NCBI RefSeq assembly: GCF_001187435.1
Contig: NZ_LFXA01000007.1
Location: 248,001-312,000, forward strand
Reading direction: 5' to 3'
Origin: Streptomyces caatingaensis
Lineage (GTDB): Bacteria; Actinomycetota; Actinomycetes; Streptomycetales; Streptomycetaceae
Length of the DNA: 64,000 nt
Part shown: positions 50,747-58,879 of the stretch, piece by piece
Layout: the number at the start of each line of letters is the position of its first letter
Numbering within the stretch: the first letter of the stretch is position 1
Notes under the pieces: generated by a model
What the model was told of the DNA's origin: nothing
Database searches by the model: none
The model's input: only the letters and a program-made list of their open reading frames with translations
Program-made: the position numbers and the translations under genes

Positions 50747-51274
50747 TCAGCCCTCCCGGGACGCCGTCCCGGCCGGGGTCCGCCGCCGCTCCGGGGCCCG
50801 GTCGCGCGCCCGGTGCCGGGCCGCGCCCGCCGCCGGGACGACGAGGACCGGCGCGTGCGCGTGCCGCACGCAGTAACGGCTCACCGACCCCGTGAGGAAC
50901 CGGTGCACCGCCCCGTGCGACCCGCCGCCGACGACGAGCAGATCGCCGTCCTCGGCCGCGCTCGCCACCAGCGCCGGGCCGGCCTGGCCGCGGACCACGG
51001 CCGGCGAGCAGCGCACGCCGTCCGGCTCGCCGCCGAGGGCGCAGACACACGCGTCGTGCAGGTCCTCGCGGGCCTGGTGGGCGAGTTCGCGGGCGGTCTC
51101 CTCGTCCGGCGGCCACAGCATGTCGACGTAGTCGCCCTGGGGCGAGGAGTAGATGAAGACCGGACGCAGTTCGGCGCCGTGCCGGCGGGCCTCGCTCACG
51201 GCCTGCCGGAACGCGGCGAGGCTGCTCGCGGAGCCGTCGACCCCCACCACGACACGTCGTACGGAGTGGTTCAT
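50747..51274 (-). CDS. Universal stress protein (UspA family), first of three
   Basis: A 175-residue single-domain Usp. The fold is marked by VVVGVDGSASSLAAFRQAV at the start and the nucleotide-binding tail VVGGGSHGAVHRFLTGSVSRYCVRHAHAPVLVV, a GxxG-9x-GS type ATP-binding pattern. A basic Arg-rich tail of about 25 residues follows. In actinobacteria single Usp genes often belong to hypoxia or redox stress regulons. It is paralogous to the proteins at 54322 and 54943. Confidence 0.9.
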   Translation of the reverse strand: MNHSVRRVVVGVDGSASSLAAFRQAVSEARRHGAELRPVFIYSSPQGDYVDMLWPPDEETARELAHQAREDLHDACVCALGGEPDGVRCSPAVVRGQAGPALVASAAEDGDLLVVGGGSHGAVHRFLTGSVSRYCVRHAHAPVLVVPAAGAARHRARDRAPERRRTPAGTASREG

Positions 51275-51699
51275 CTCCCGGTCCTTCCTCGTTGCGCTGC
51301 GGATGTTCCGCTGCCGGATCCGGCCCGCCGGCGCGGGCCGTGCTCACCACGCTAGGGAGACGCGGCTCACCTGCGGATCCCTCCTTCGGCCGTCGTGCCG
51401 GGGGAGGGCCTCGGCCGATCGGGGGAACGCCGGCCGGTCCTTCCGGTCGCGGCCGGGTCCAGCGGACCGCACGGCGCCCCCCGGCACGACGGCCGGTCCG
51501 TGGCCGCCGCGCCCCGGGCCGGGCGGTGGCACCGGAGGGCGCCGACGGCGGTGCGCGGGGGTCTTCCCCGGCGGCAACTCCGAACGCGGGAACGGCGGAT
51601 CGTTACCTCGCCCCCCACAGGAGGGAACCGGCGCATGCGGCACGGGAGCCCGGGAAAGGGTGCTGCCGAACCAACGACCTCACCAGGGAAGGGGCGTTC

Positions 51700-51924
51700 A
51701 TGCGCCGCCGCATCGCCGCCGTCCTCCTCGGAGCCGCCGCGCTCCTCGCCGTCTTCTCGGGCCCCGCCGGTGCCCACGAGGGGGACCCCGTCAGGAACCT
51801 CCTCGGAGGGCAGAACGGCGGGAGGAACGGGAACGGCAACGCCAACGGGCAGGGAAACTACGCCCTGTTCGGGCTCCAGATGCCCATCTTCTCGGTCGGT
51901 CAGGGGGAGATCGGCAGGAAATGA
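51700..51924 (+). CDS. Small secreted Gly/Asn-rich protein
   Basis: A 74-residue exported peptide. ATG 51700 follows AGGGAAGGGG. The signal peptide (RRRIAAVLLGAAALLAVFSGPAGA) is clear. The mature part is about 48 residues: NLLGGQNGG, then alternating Asn/Gly, and a hydrophobic end ALFGLQMPIFSVGQ. It has no cysteine, so it is not a chaplin. A structural or surface-active role is possible but unproven. It is unlinked to its neighbours. Confidence 0.65.
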   Translation: MRRRIAAVLLGAAALLAVFSGPAGAHEGDPVRNLLGGQNGGRNGNGNANGQGNYALFGLQMPIFSVGQGEIGRK

Positions 51925-51956
51925 GACCGCGGGCCCGGACCGGCCACGGGCCCGGC

Positions 51957-52856
51957 TCAGTCCGCGCCCTCCGCCAGCGCCGTCGCGCAGGCGAGCGCCT
52001 CGTCCCGCGGGTGCGCCGCGGTGTAGACCGTGAGTTCGCGCAGCAGCCGGGGCACGGGGCGGGCCGCCGTCCTGCGCAGATCGGGGGGCAGTCCGCCGGC
52101 GGGGACGAGGGTGAGGCCCACGCCCTCCCGGGCCAGCGCCACGGCCGCCTCGGCCTGCGGCACCTCCACGGCGATCCGCGGGTGGAAGCCGGCCGCCCGG
52201 AACGCCTCGGCGAACGCCTCGCCGGGCCCGTGCCCCTGGTGGCCGATCCAGCGACGGCCGGAGAGGTCCTCCAAGTGGGCCGTGCGGCCGCACAGTTCGT
52301 CGCCCTCGGGGCAGACGATCACGAGTTCCTCCGTGCCGAGGGAGAGCACGCGGCCGTCCCAGCCGACCGGCCGCGGTCCCACACCCAGGTCCACCGCGCC
52401 CGCGGCGACGGAGTCCTGGAGCTGGGACCGGCTGCCGTGCGGCCGGACGCACACCGGAGCGGCCGGGTGGGCCAGCGTCCACCGCCGCACCCCCGGCAGC
52501 AGCGCGGCGGGCAGCGCCGCGTGCACCGTGCCGATGCGCAGCGCCCGCCGTCTGCCGCGCGCCGCCGAACGCGCCGCCGACGTCGCCTCCTGCGCGCAGC
52601 GCAGGGTCGTGCGCGCGTAGGGCAGGAAGGCCGCGCCCGCCTCCGTGGGGCGCACGCCCTCGGGGCGGCGCTCCAGGAGGACGGTGCCGACCGCCCGTTC
52701 CAGGGTGCGCAGTTGCTGGGAGACCGTGGGCTCCGTCACGTGCAGCCGCTCGGCGGCCCGCGTCAGCCGGCCCTCGTGCACCACGGTCACCAGGTATTCC
52801 AGCTGGCGCAGGGAGAGGGCGCTCGCGCCGCGCTCCGGTTCCGTGACCTGTGCCAT
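51957..52856 (-). CDS. LysR-family transcriptional regulator
   Basis: A 299-residue regulator. The winged helix-turn-helix is at about 15-75 (LRQLEYLVTVVHEGRLTRAAERLHVTEPTVSQQLRTLE). The C-terminal domain is a periplasmic-binding-protein-type inducer pocket (ALRIGTVHAALPAALLPGV, VDLGVGPRP). The divergent neighbour, a secreted protein gene 149 bp away, is the natural target. A T-N11-A type inverted repeat overlaps its own start codon region. Confidence 0.9.
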   Translation of the reverse strand: MAQVTEPERGASALSLRQLEYLVTVVHEGRLTRAAERLHVTEPTVSQQLRTLERAVGTVLLERRPEGVRPTEAGAAFLPYARTTLRCAQEATSAARSAARGRRRALRIGTVHAALPAALLPGVRRWTLAHPAAPVCVRPHGSRSQLQDSVAAGAVDLGVGPRPVGWDGRVLSLGTEELVIVCPEGDELCGRTAHLEDLSGRRWIGHQGHGPGEAFAEAFRAAGFHPRIAVEVPQAEAAVALAREGVGLTLVPAGGLPPDLRRTAARPVPRLLRELTVYTAAHPRDEALACATALAEGAD

Positions 52857-52869
52857 AGCCCTTGCCTAT
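52855..52869. promoter_or_regulatory. LysR-type box overlapping the regulator start
   Basis: ATAGCCCTTGCCTAT is an interrupted palindrome with ATAG/CTAT ends, fitting the T-N11-A pattern of LysR sites. It touches the lysR-type start codon, which suggests autorepression. Confidence 0.45.
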
Positions 52870-53005
52870 CTGTGCTTCGGTGAATTCTTCTTGATCCGCG
52901 CCCGGCCGCCGGGGTTCAGTGAGCCGGTGGCCGAGGGGCGGTCCCGCGAGGAGACGGCGGGATCCGGGGGTGGTGCTCGCGACGGCCCCTCCCGGAAGGA
53001 AGTCC

Positions 53006-54304
53006 ATGAGATTCTCCCGCCGTTCGCTGCTGCTGCCCGTGCTCCTGGCCGGGACGGCCGTCCCGCTGGCCGCGCTTCCCGCGTCGGCCGCCGACGGAGG
53101 GCGGCAGACCCCGCCGTCGCTGTCGCTCGGCGCCGGCCCGTCCGACCGGCAGTCCGTGACCGTCGTCCGGCCCTCGGCCGACGGGAGGACGGAACAAGTC
53201 CCGGTAACGGGAGCCGAGTTGACGCAGTACGACGCGTCCGGAGGGCACGCCGTGCTGTCGTCCGGGGGCGGCGGCCTCAAGGGTGGTACGTCCGGACAGC
53301 TCCGCGCCGGCGACGTGATCGCCGGTCCCGCGACGTCCGTGACCCCGCGGGGCGCCCTGCTGAAGGTCAAGGCGGTGCACCCGCGGCCGGGCGGACCGGT
53401 CTCCGTCGACACCGAGCCGGCGACCCTCGCCGACGCGCTCGGCGACGGCAAGGCCGACGTCCGCGTCCCGCTCACCGCGGCCGACCTCAAGGTCAAGCCC
53501 GGCGGCGACGGCGGGAAGGTGACCGAGGGCCGGGGCGGCGGGCAGGGCGTCCGCTTCGACGTGGACGTGCCGATGCCGTCCGGCGTCAAGCCCACCCCGG
53601 GCCACTCCTCCGCGCTCAGGGGCCACTTGGCCCTCGAGCCGGAGATGCTGTTCTCCTACGAGCGGGCCCACTGGTACTCGGTCCAGCCGTCCAGGGCGAC
53701 CATCGGCATGGCCGCCGACTACGACTACGGCTTCGCCGCCCACGCCGAGGGCACCGCCTCGTACGACACCGGGCGCAGGCCGCTGCACATCCCGGCCGCC
53801 GAGGTCGACGTCGACAAGACCGTCTGGCTGGGCCCGGTGCCCGTCGTGCTCAACCTCAAGGTGACCTACTTCTACGACGTCTCGGCCGACGGCAGGATCA
53901 CGCTCGACGCCGAACAGGACACCAAGGGGCACCTGGAGGTCGGCGCCACCTACGACGCCGGCCGCGGCTGGAGCGCGCTCTCGGGCCCCGAGCCCACCAC
54001 CACGGCCACCCCGGCCCGCGTCGAGGGCTCGGCCACGGCCAAGGGCGGCGTCGGCACCCACGCCGAACTGGGCCTCTACGGCTCGGCCGGCGTCGCCGCC
54101 GACGTCATGCCGTACCTCAAGGCCACGGTCCACGGCACGGCCGGCACCGGCGACACGAAGGCCGACCGGGCCCTGTACGGCGGAGGCGAGCTCACCGGCT
54201 CCTTCTTCGCCGAGCTCGGCGTCTTCGGGATGAAGGTGCTCGACAAGACCTGGGAGTTCCCGAAGGTCTCCTACGAGCACAAGCTGGCCGGCAGCGGGTC
54301 CTGA
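53006..54304 (+). CDS. Secreted protein of unknown function
   Basis: A 432-residue exported protein. ATG 53006 follows GGAAGGAAG. The signal peptide has twin arginines (FSRRSLLLPVLLAGTAVPLAALPASA), so Tat export is possible. The mature part is rich in Gly, Asp, Lys and Val, with beta-strand-rich segments (VRFDVDVPMPSG, AHWYSVQPSRATIGMAADYDYGF, PVVLNLKVTYFYDVSADGRI) and no cysteine. It resembles a long beta-fold, perhaps lipid- or polymer-binding. It is divergent from a LysR regulator and probably under its control. No family recognised. Confidence 0.68.
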   Translation: MRFSRRSLLLPVLLAGTAVPLAALPASAADGGRQTPPSLSLGAGPSDRQSVTVVRPSADGRTEQVPVTGAELTQYDASGGHAVLSSGGGGLKGGTSGQLRAGDVIAGPATSVTPRGALLKVKAVHPRPGGPVSVDTEPATLADALGDGKADVRVPLTAADLKVKPGGDGGKVTEGRGGGQGVRFDVDVPMPSGVKPTPGHSSALRGHLALEPEMLFSYERAHWYSVQPSRATIGMAADYDYGFAAHAEGTASYDTGRRPLHIPAAEVDVDKTVWLGPVPVVLNLKVTYFYDVSADGRITLDAEQDTKGHLEVGATYDAGRGWSALSGPEPTTTATPARVEGSATAKGGVGTHAELGLYGSAGVAADVMPYLKATVHGTAGTGDTKADRALYGGGELTGSFFAELGVFGMKVLDKTWEFPKVSYEHKLAGSGS

Positions 54305-54321
54305 CCGCCGGCGGGGCCGGG

Positions 54322-54813
54322 TCATCGCCCCGGCCCCGCCGCGGCGAGGGCCCGGCCGTCCGCCGCGTCGGGCCGGACGACCAGGACGGGGCAGGACGCG
54401 TGCCGGAGGCAGTGCCGGGTCACCGAGCCGTGGAGGAAGCGGTGCAGCGGGCCGTGGCGGCCGGCCCCCATGACCAGCAGGTCCGTGGGGTGCCGGCTGA
54501 GGGCCACCAACGCGGGCCCGGCGTCCGCGCGCACGGTCCGGGTCCGGGCCCGCGCGGCGTCCGGACCGGGTCCGAGCGCCGCCTCGCACGTGCGGTGCAG
54601 CACCGCCTCCGCGGCCCGCTCCCAGTGGGCGCGTACGTCGGCCGGCGCCGGGCTGACCGCGTCCGCGGCCTCCCCGCCGGGCGGCGACCACGCGAGCACC
54701 GGGCACAGGACCGCTCCATGGCGGGCGGCCTCGCGCGCGCCCTGCCTGAGGGCCGCGACGCTGCCCGCCGAGCCGTCCACTCCCACGACGACCCGCTCGA
54801 CCGTCTCCGACAT
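54322..54813 (-). CDS. Universal stress protein (UspA family), second of three
   Basis: A 163-residue single-domain Usp. Start motif ERVVVGVDGSAGSVAALRQGAR and ATP-binding end VMGAGRHGPLHRFLHGSVTRHCLRHASCPVLVV. ATG 54813 is preferred because GAGGAG lies eight bases upstream; GTG 54822 is also in frame. It is convergent with the secreted-protein gene, with only 17 bp between. Its closest relative in the window is the Usp at 50747. Confidence 0.9.
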   Translation of the reverse strand: MSETVERVVVGVDGSAGSVAALRQGAREAARHGAVLCPVLAWSPPGGEAADAVSPAPADVRAHWERAAEAVLHRTCEAALGPGPDAARARTRTVRADAGPALVALSRHPTDLLVMGAGRHGPLHRFLHGSVTRHCLRHASCPVLVVRPDAADGRALAAAGPGR

Positions 54814-54942
54814 CCCGCTCACTCCTCATCCCTCATCGGCTCTCTCGATCGCTCCACCCGCCAGCGTGGCCGCGCCGCTCCCCGCCCGGGATCGGGCGGG
54901 CGGACGGGCGTCCGGGGGACGGCCGCGTCCACCGGCCGGTGC

Positions 54943-55500
54943 TCAGCCGTGGGCCGCGCCCCCGTCCAGGGCGGTGCGCACCATCGCGTCCGCCTGCCGT
55001 CCGACCCAGCCGTTCCAGCGGCGCAGCCCCTTGCGGTAGTCGCGGGCGAGGCCGCCCGGCGGGACGAGCAGCAACGGGCAGCGGGCGAGCCGGAGGCAGT
55101 CCCGCGCCACGGAGGGCCGCAGCAGCCGCCGGAGCGGCCCCTGCCGGCCCGTGCCGACGACCAGCAGGTCGTCCGGCCGGCCGGCCAGGCCGGTCAGGAC
55201 GTACCGGGCCGGGCCCCGCACGACGGCGGCCGCGCAGGGCGCGGCCTCGGGGCCGGTGCCCAGGGCCGTGCGGCAGGTTTTCTCCAGGGCGGCCGCGGCC
55301 CTGCGGCGGTCCGGCTCGAAGTCCCCGCCGGGGCCCATGGCCCACCCGCCGTCCACCGGCAGGTACGCGGTGACCACGTGGAGCTCCGCCGCCCGGCGGC
55401 GGGCCTCGGCCAGCGCGGCGCGCAGGGCGACGACGCTGCCCGGTGAACCGTCGACGCCGACGACGACGCGGGGCGTCCCGCCGGCCCTGAGATCGGTCAT
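54943..55500 (-). CDS. Universal stress protein (UspA family), third of three
   Basis: A 185-residue Usp. It begins RVVVGVDGSPGSVVALRAAL and ends with VVGTGRQGPLRRLLRPSVARDCLRLARCPLLLVP, followed by a distinct C-terminal extension with a Trp (RWNGWVGRQADAMV). ATG 55500 follows GGGAGGT. Upstream lies an odd tandem repeat (55521-55603) that would encode a Cys/His pentapeptide in the same frame. It is divergent from a NarL/LuxR response regulator gene that could control it. Confidence 0.88.
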   Translation of the reverse strand: MTDLRAGGTPRVVVGVDGSPGSVVALRAALAEARRRAAELHVVTAYLPVDGGWAMGPGGDFEPDRRRAAAALEKTCRTALGTGPEAAPCAAAVVRGPARYVLTGLAGRPDDLLVVGTGRQGPLRRLLRPSVARDCLRLARCPLLLVPPGGLARDYRKGLRRWNGWVGRQADAMVRTALDGGAAHG

Positions 55501-55520
55501 GACGACACCTCCCACCTGGG

Positions 55521-55603
55521 AAAACGGGGGAACGCACAGAAAACGGGGGAACGCGCAGAAGTGGTACGCGCAGAAGTGGTACGCACAGGGGTGGTACGCA
55601 CAG
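55521..55603. repeat. Tandem repeat upstream of the third Usp gene
   Basis: Two 19-bp units (AAAACGGGGGAACGCRCAG, 55521-55558) are followed by three 15-bp units (RRGTGGTACGCRCAG, 55559-55603). All units end in ACGCRCAG. The repeat lies 20-105 bp before the Usp start, in its promoter or leader. Read on the minus strand in the Usp frame it encodes CAYHF-like pentapeptides. Confidence 0.7.
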
Positions 55604-55713
55604 AACCCCCACGCTAGGAGGAGCGGGGCGCCGGCCGGATCCCCCTTTCGGCCGGAGCGCCGGGGGAGAGGGCGGCCCGCCGCCCGGAGCGGCCCGTACG
55701 GGCGAACGCACCT

Positions 55714-56430
55714 ATGCTCGATAAAAGGAGTGACAAGGGGGATAAGGGGACCAAGCGGACCAACGGAAGTGACGAGGACATGGAGTCCGATTCCGGAACG
55801 CAGGTGACCGTCGTCGTGGCCGACGACCACCCCATCTACCGCGAGGGCATCACCCGGGGCCTTCAGCTCAGCGGGCGGATCAAGGTCGTCGCCGAGGTCG
55901 AGGACGGCGCGGCGGCCCTGGAGGCCATCCGGGAGCACCGGCCGCAGGTGGCGCTGATCGACTACCGGATCCCCACGATGGACGGGATCGCCGTCATCCA
56001 CGCCACCGTCCGCGACGGGCTGCCGACCCGGACGATCCTGCTGTCGGCGACGACGGACGGCGCCGTGGTCTACCGGGCCGTCCAGGAGGGCGCCGCGGGC
56101 TATCTGGCCAAGGACGCCAAGCGCTCGGAGATCGTGGACGCGGTGCTGAAGGTCGCCCGGGGCAAGCGCATCGTCTCCGAGGACCTCTCCGACGGGCTGG
56201 TCGACGAGATCCGGCTGCGCGCCGACCGCGACGAGGCGGTCCTCTCCGAGCGCGAGCGGCAGGTGCTGCGCGGTTTCGCCGAGGGCAAGAGCATTCCGCA
56301 GCTGGCCTCGGAGCTCTATCTGGGCGCCAGCACCGTCAAGACCCACACCCAGCGGCTCTACGAGAAGCTCGGGGTCTCCGACCGGGCGGCCGCCGTCGCC
56401 GAGGCGATGCGCCGCGGCCTGCTGGAATGA
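55714..56430 (+). CDS. NarL/LuxR-family response regulator
   Basis: A 238-residue regulator. The receiver domain (about 28-145) has VVVADDHPIYREGI, the phospho-acceptor Asp in VALIDYRIPTMDG, and KDAKRSEIVDAV. The C-terminal LuxR helix-turn-helix (about 175-235) is LSERERQVLRGFAEGKSIPQLASELYLGASTVKTHTQRLYEKLG. The first 22 residues are a charged Lys/Asp/Ser stretch; ATG 55780 would remove it and start at the receiver. No histidine kinase is nearby. Its stop overlaps the DHA2 transporter start (ATGA), so it probably regulates that exporter and perhaps the divergent Usp gene. Confidence 0.9.
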   Translation: MLDKRSDKGDKGTKRTNGSDEDMESDSGTQVTVVVADDHPIYREGITRGLQLSGRIKVVAEVEDGAAALEAIREHRPQVALIDYRIPTMDGIAVIHATVRDGLPTRTILLSATTDGAVVYRAVQEGAAGYLAKDAKRSEIVDAVLKVARGKRIVSEDLSDGLVDEIRLRADRDEAVLSERERQVLRGFAEGKSIPQLASELYLGASTVKTHTQRLYEKLGVSDRAAAVAEAMRRGLLE

Positions 56431-57962
56431 CGGCGGCTTCCCCGGGCCCCACGACCGCTCCCGTGCGGGGAGCCGGCCGCTGGGCGGTGCTCGCCGTCCT
56501 CTGCGCCAGCCTCCTGCTGGTCGCCATGGACGCCACGATCCTCAACGTGGCCCTGCCCTCGCTCATCGCCGACCTGCGGCCGGGCGGCATGGCCCAGTTG
56601 TGGATCATCGACATCTACGGCCTCGTCCTCGGCGGCCTGCTGGTCACCTGCGGCGCGGTCGGCGACCGCTTCGGCCGCAAGGCCCTCTTCCTGACCGGCT
56701 TCGTGCTCTTCGGCGCCGCCTCCGTGCTCGCCGCCACCTCCGACAGCTCCGTGCAACTCATCGCCGGACGCGTCCTGTTGGGGATCGGCGGGGCGATGGT
56801 GATGCCCTCGACGCTGTCGCTGATCCGCACCGTCTTCACCGACCCCCGCGAACGGGCCCTGGCCATCGGCATCTGGGCCGCGGTCGCCGGCGCCGGAGCC
56901 TGTGTGGGGCCGCTGGTCGGCGGGGTCCTCGTCGAACGGTTCGGCTGGGCCGCCGCGTTCTGGGTCAACGTCCCGGTCGTCGTCGTCACCGTCCTCGCGG
57001 GCCTGCGCCTCCTGCCGGAGTACCGCGCCCCGCAGACCGGACCGCTCGACTGGCCGGGCGCCCTGCTCTCCGTCGCCGGGATCGTGGCCCTCGCCTGGGG
57101 CATCAAGCACGTGGCCAAGGGCGGCCCTTCCGTCGCGGACGTGGCGATCCTGCTCCTTGGCCTGGCCCTGCTGGCGTTCTTCGCCCGCCGCCAGCTGTCC
57201 GCGCACGACCCCCTGCTGGACGTGCGCCTCTTCCGCAACGGCCCGTTCCTGGCCGCCGCCCTGGCCACCCTGCTCGCGATGCTCGCCATCGGCTCCGCGC
57301 TGTTCCTGCTCTCCCTGTGGCTCCAGTACGTCCACGGCTACTCGCCCTCGCAGGCGGGCCTGCGCACCCTGCCGTCGGCGGCGGCGATGCTGACCGGTTC
57401 CCTCTGCTCCCCCTGGGTCATGCACCGCCTGGGCGTCCGCACGGTGCTGGCGCTCGGCCTCGGCGCGCTGGTCGCGGCCTTCCTCCTCCTCGCCCTCACG
57501 CCGCAGCCGACCACCTATCCCGTCGTCGCCGCCGTCCTCGCCCTCCTCGGCCTCGGCGACGGCCTGGCCATGACCGCCGCCGCGTCCGTCCTCGTCGCCT
57601 CCGTCCCGGCCCCCCGCGCCGGCCAGGCCGGCGCCGTCTCCGAGACCGCCTACGAACTCGGCGTCGGCCTCGGCGTCGCCCTCCTCGGCAGCATCCACGC
57701 CGCCGCCTACACCCGCCACATGACCCGCCTCCCCCTCCCCGGCCCCGACGCGGCCACCGCCCGCTCCTCCATCGGCGCCGCCGTCGACCTCGCCGCCCAC
57801 ACCCCCGCCCCCACCGGCCCCGCCATCCTCACCACCGCCCGCTCCGCCTTCGACGCCGCCCTCACGACCACCGCCTTCGTCTCCGCCGGCATCGTGGTCG
57901 TCGTGACGTGCCTGGTGGTGTGGCTGGTGCCGCGGGGGTTGAGGGTGACGGGCGGCCACTGA
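56427..57962 (+). CDS. DHA2-family MFS multidrug exporter
   Basis: A 511-residue transporter with 14 predicted helices, as in the QacA/SmvA/EmrB group. Landmarks are LVAMDATILNVALPSL in helix 1, QLWIIDIYGLVLGGLLVTCG, GDRFGRKALF (motif A), RVLLGIGGAMVMPSTLSLI and GPLVGGVLVERFGWAAAFWVNVP (motif C). It uses the proton gradient to expel cationic or amphipathic drugs. It is translationally coupled to a NarL-type response regulator, which is an unusual partner; TetR control is more typical. It ends 24 bp before a convergent pseudogene. Confidence 0.92.
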   Translation: MTAASPGPTTAPVRGAGRWAVLAVLCASLLLVAMDATILNVALPSLIADLRPGGMAQLWIIDIYGLVLGGLLVTCGAVGDRFGRKALFLTGFVLFGAASVLAATSDSSVQLIAGRVLLGIGGAMVMPSTLSLIRTVFTDPRERALAIGIWAAVAGAGACVGPLVGGVLVERFGWAAAFWVNVPVVVVTVLAGLRLLPEYRAPQTGPLDWPGALLSVAGIVALAWGIKHVAKGGPSVADVAILLLGLALLAFFARRQLSAHDPLLDVRLFRNGPFLAAALATLLAMLAIGSALFLLSLWLQYVHGYSPSQAGLRTLPSAAAMLTGSLCSPWVMHRLGVRTVLALGLGALVAAFLLLALTPQPTTYPVVAAVLALLGLGDGLAMTAAASVLVASVPAPRAGQAGAVSETAYELGVGLGVALLGSIHAAAYTRHMTRLPLPGPDAATARSSIGAAVDLAAHTPAPTGPAILTTARSAFDAALTTTAFVSAGIVVVVTCLVVWLVPRGLRVTGGH

Positions 57963-57985
57963 CGACGCGGCGCGCGGCGCGTCCT

Positions 57986-58482
57986 CACGCCGCGTGCGGG
58001 AAGCGGCCTTCGGCGCGCAAGGTCTCGCACCCGATGAGGGTCAACAACTCCCGTCCGCAGTTGTTGACTTCGTCGCCCGGCTCCGGCTCGGCGAAGGCGG
58101 CCGTCAGTGACTCCGAAGCGGTCGTTCTTGTTGCGGGATCCGTCTCTCAGCCAGGTACGGAGCGCCTTGACGGCCTGTCGGGCCGGTAGGTACCCGTCCC
58201 GACATGAAGCCACAAGTACAGCGGAATCAAGGCAAGGCTGGGGATCTTCGGCATCTGCCGGCGCTTCTCGAGGAGCAGCAGGAACAACGTGCGCTGATGG
58301 GCGGCATGGAGGGCCTTGTCCGAACCCAGTCTCCCTTTCGGTCTACGGGTTGGTTTGTCCAACAGGCCCAAGGCAACCCAGTCGTGTACCCGGCGGGCCG
58401 TCGCCTGATGGCCTGCCGCACGGGCGTCGGCGACGAGATCATCGATCGTGCCAGGCTCTGTGATCTCGCTCCATGGGTTCAC
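57986..58482 (-). pseudogene. Frameshifted helix-turn-helix protein
   Basis: Three reading frames join into one protein-like sequence. Frame one, from a GTG at 58482, gives IDDLVADARAAGHQATARRV then HDWVALGLLDKP and SLALIPLYLWLHVG. Frame two gives YLPARQAVKALRTWLRDGSRNKNDRF. Frame three gives TAAFAEPEPGDEVNNCGREL and LTLIGCETLRAEG, ending at the TGA at 57986-57988. The frame changes lie near 58190 and 58090. The first part looks like a MerR-type or excisionase-like helix-turn-helix. The gene is inactive, or two sequencing errors are present. Confidence 0.55.
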
Positions 58483-58659
58483 GCGTTGGAAATTACACCG
58501 CTTCGGTTCCCGCCCGAGGCCGTCTCCAGCTCTCCGACAGCAATTGTGCTGCTTACTCTCGGAATTGAGCACGGGAGGGCTTCGCCGGCCTGCTTCTGGC
58601 GGTCGGGCCATGGCTCTCCCTGCTCATGAACGCACATCCCGCCCAGGAAGGAAGGCATC

Positions 58660-58839
58660 GTGGTTGCCGACTCCGGCCCCTCTCCCTCGCACCGTACTCG
58701 GCCGCGCGCCAGGCGGACCTGGAAGCGCGCGGGGCGTCGCTACAGCAGGCTCATCGCCACGCAAGTCCTCAAGGGTGCGGCGAGCGCGGCGGGGGCGGCT
58801 GTCGTCACCACCGCCGCATGGTGGCTGCGCCGGAGCTGA
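58660..58839 (+). CDS. Small basic protein with C-terminal hydrophobic helix
   Basis: A 59-residue ORF starting at GTG 58660 behind an excellent AGGAAGGAAGG ribosome site. The first half is very basic (SHRTRPRARRTWKRAGRRYS); the second half is a hydrophobic, Ala-rich helix (GAASAAGAAVVTTAAWWL) ending in Arg-Arg-Ser. The pattern suits a small membrane-associated protein. No family is recognised. It lies between a pseudogene and an exonuclease gene. Confidence 0.55.
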   Translation: MVADSGPSPSHRTRPRARRTWKRAGRRYSRLIATQVLKGAASAAGAAVVTTAAWWLRRS

Positions 58840-58879
58840 GATGCGATCAGGGGTGCCGGCGGCTGCCGGGCGGCGGGGA

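Noticed and set aside
54943..56346. 467-codon minus-strand frame containing the third Usp
   Set aside because: Only residues after ATG 55500 match the Usp family; the upstream part is antisense to the response regulator and crosses the tandem repeat.
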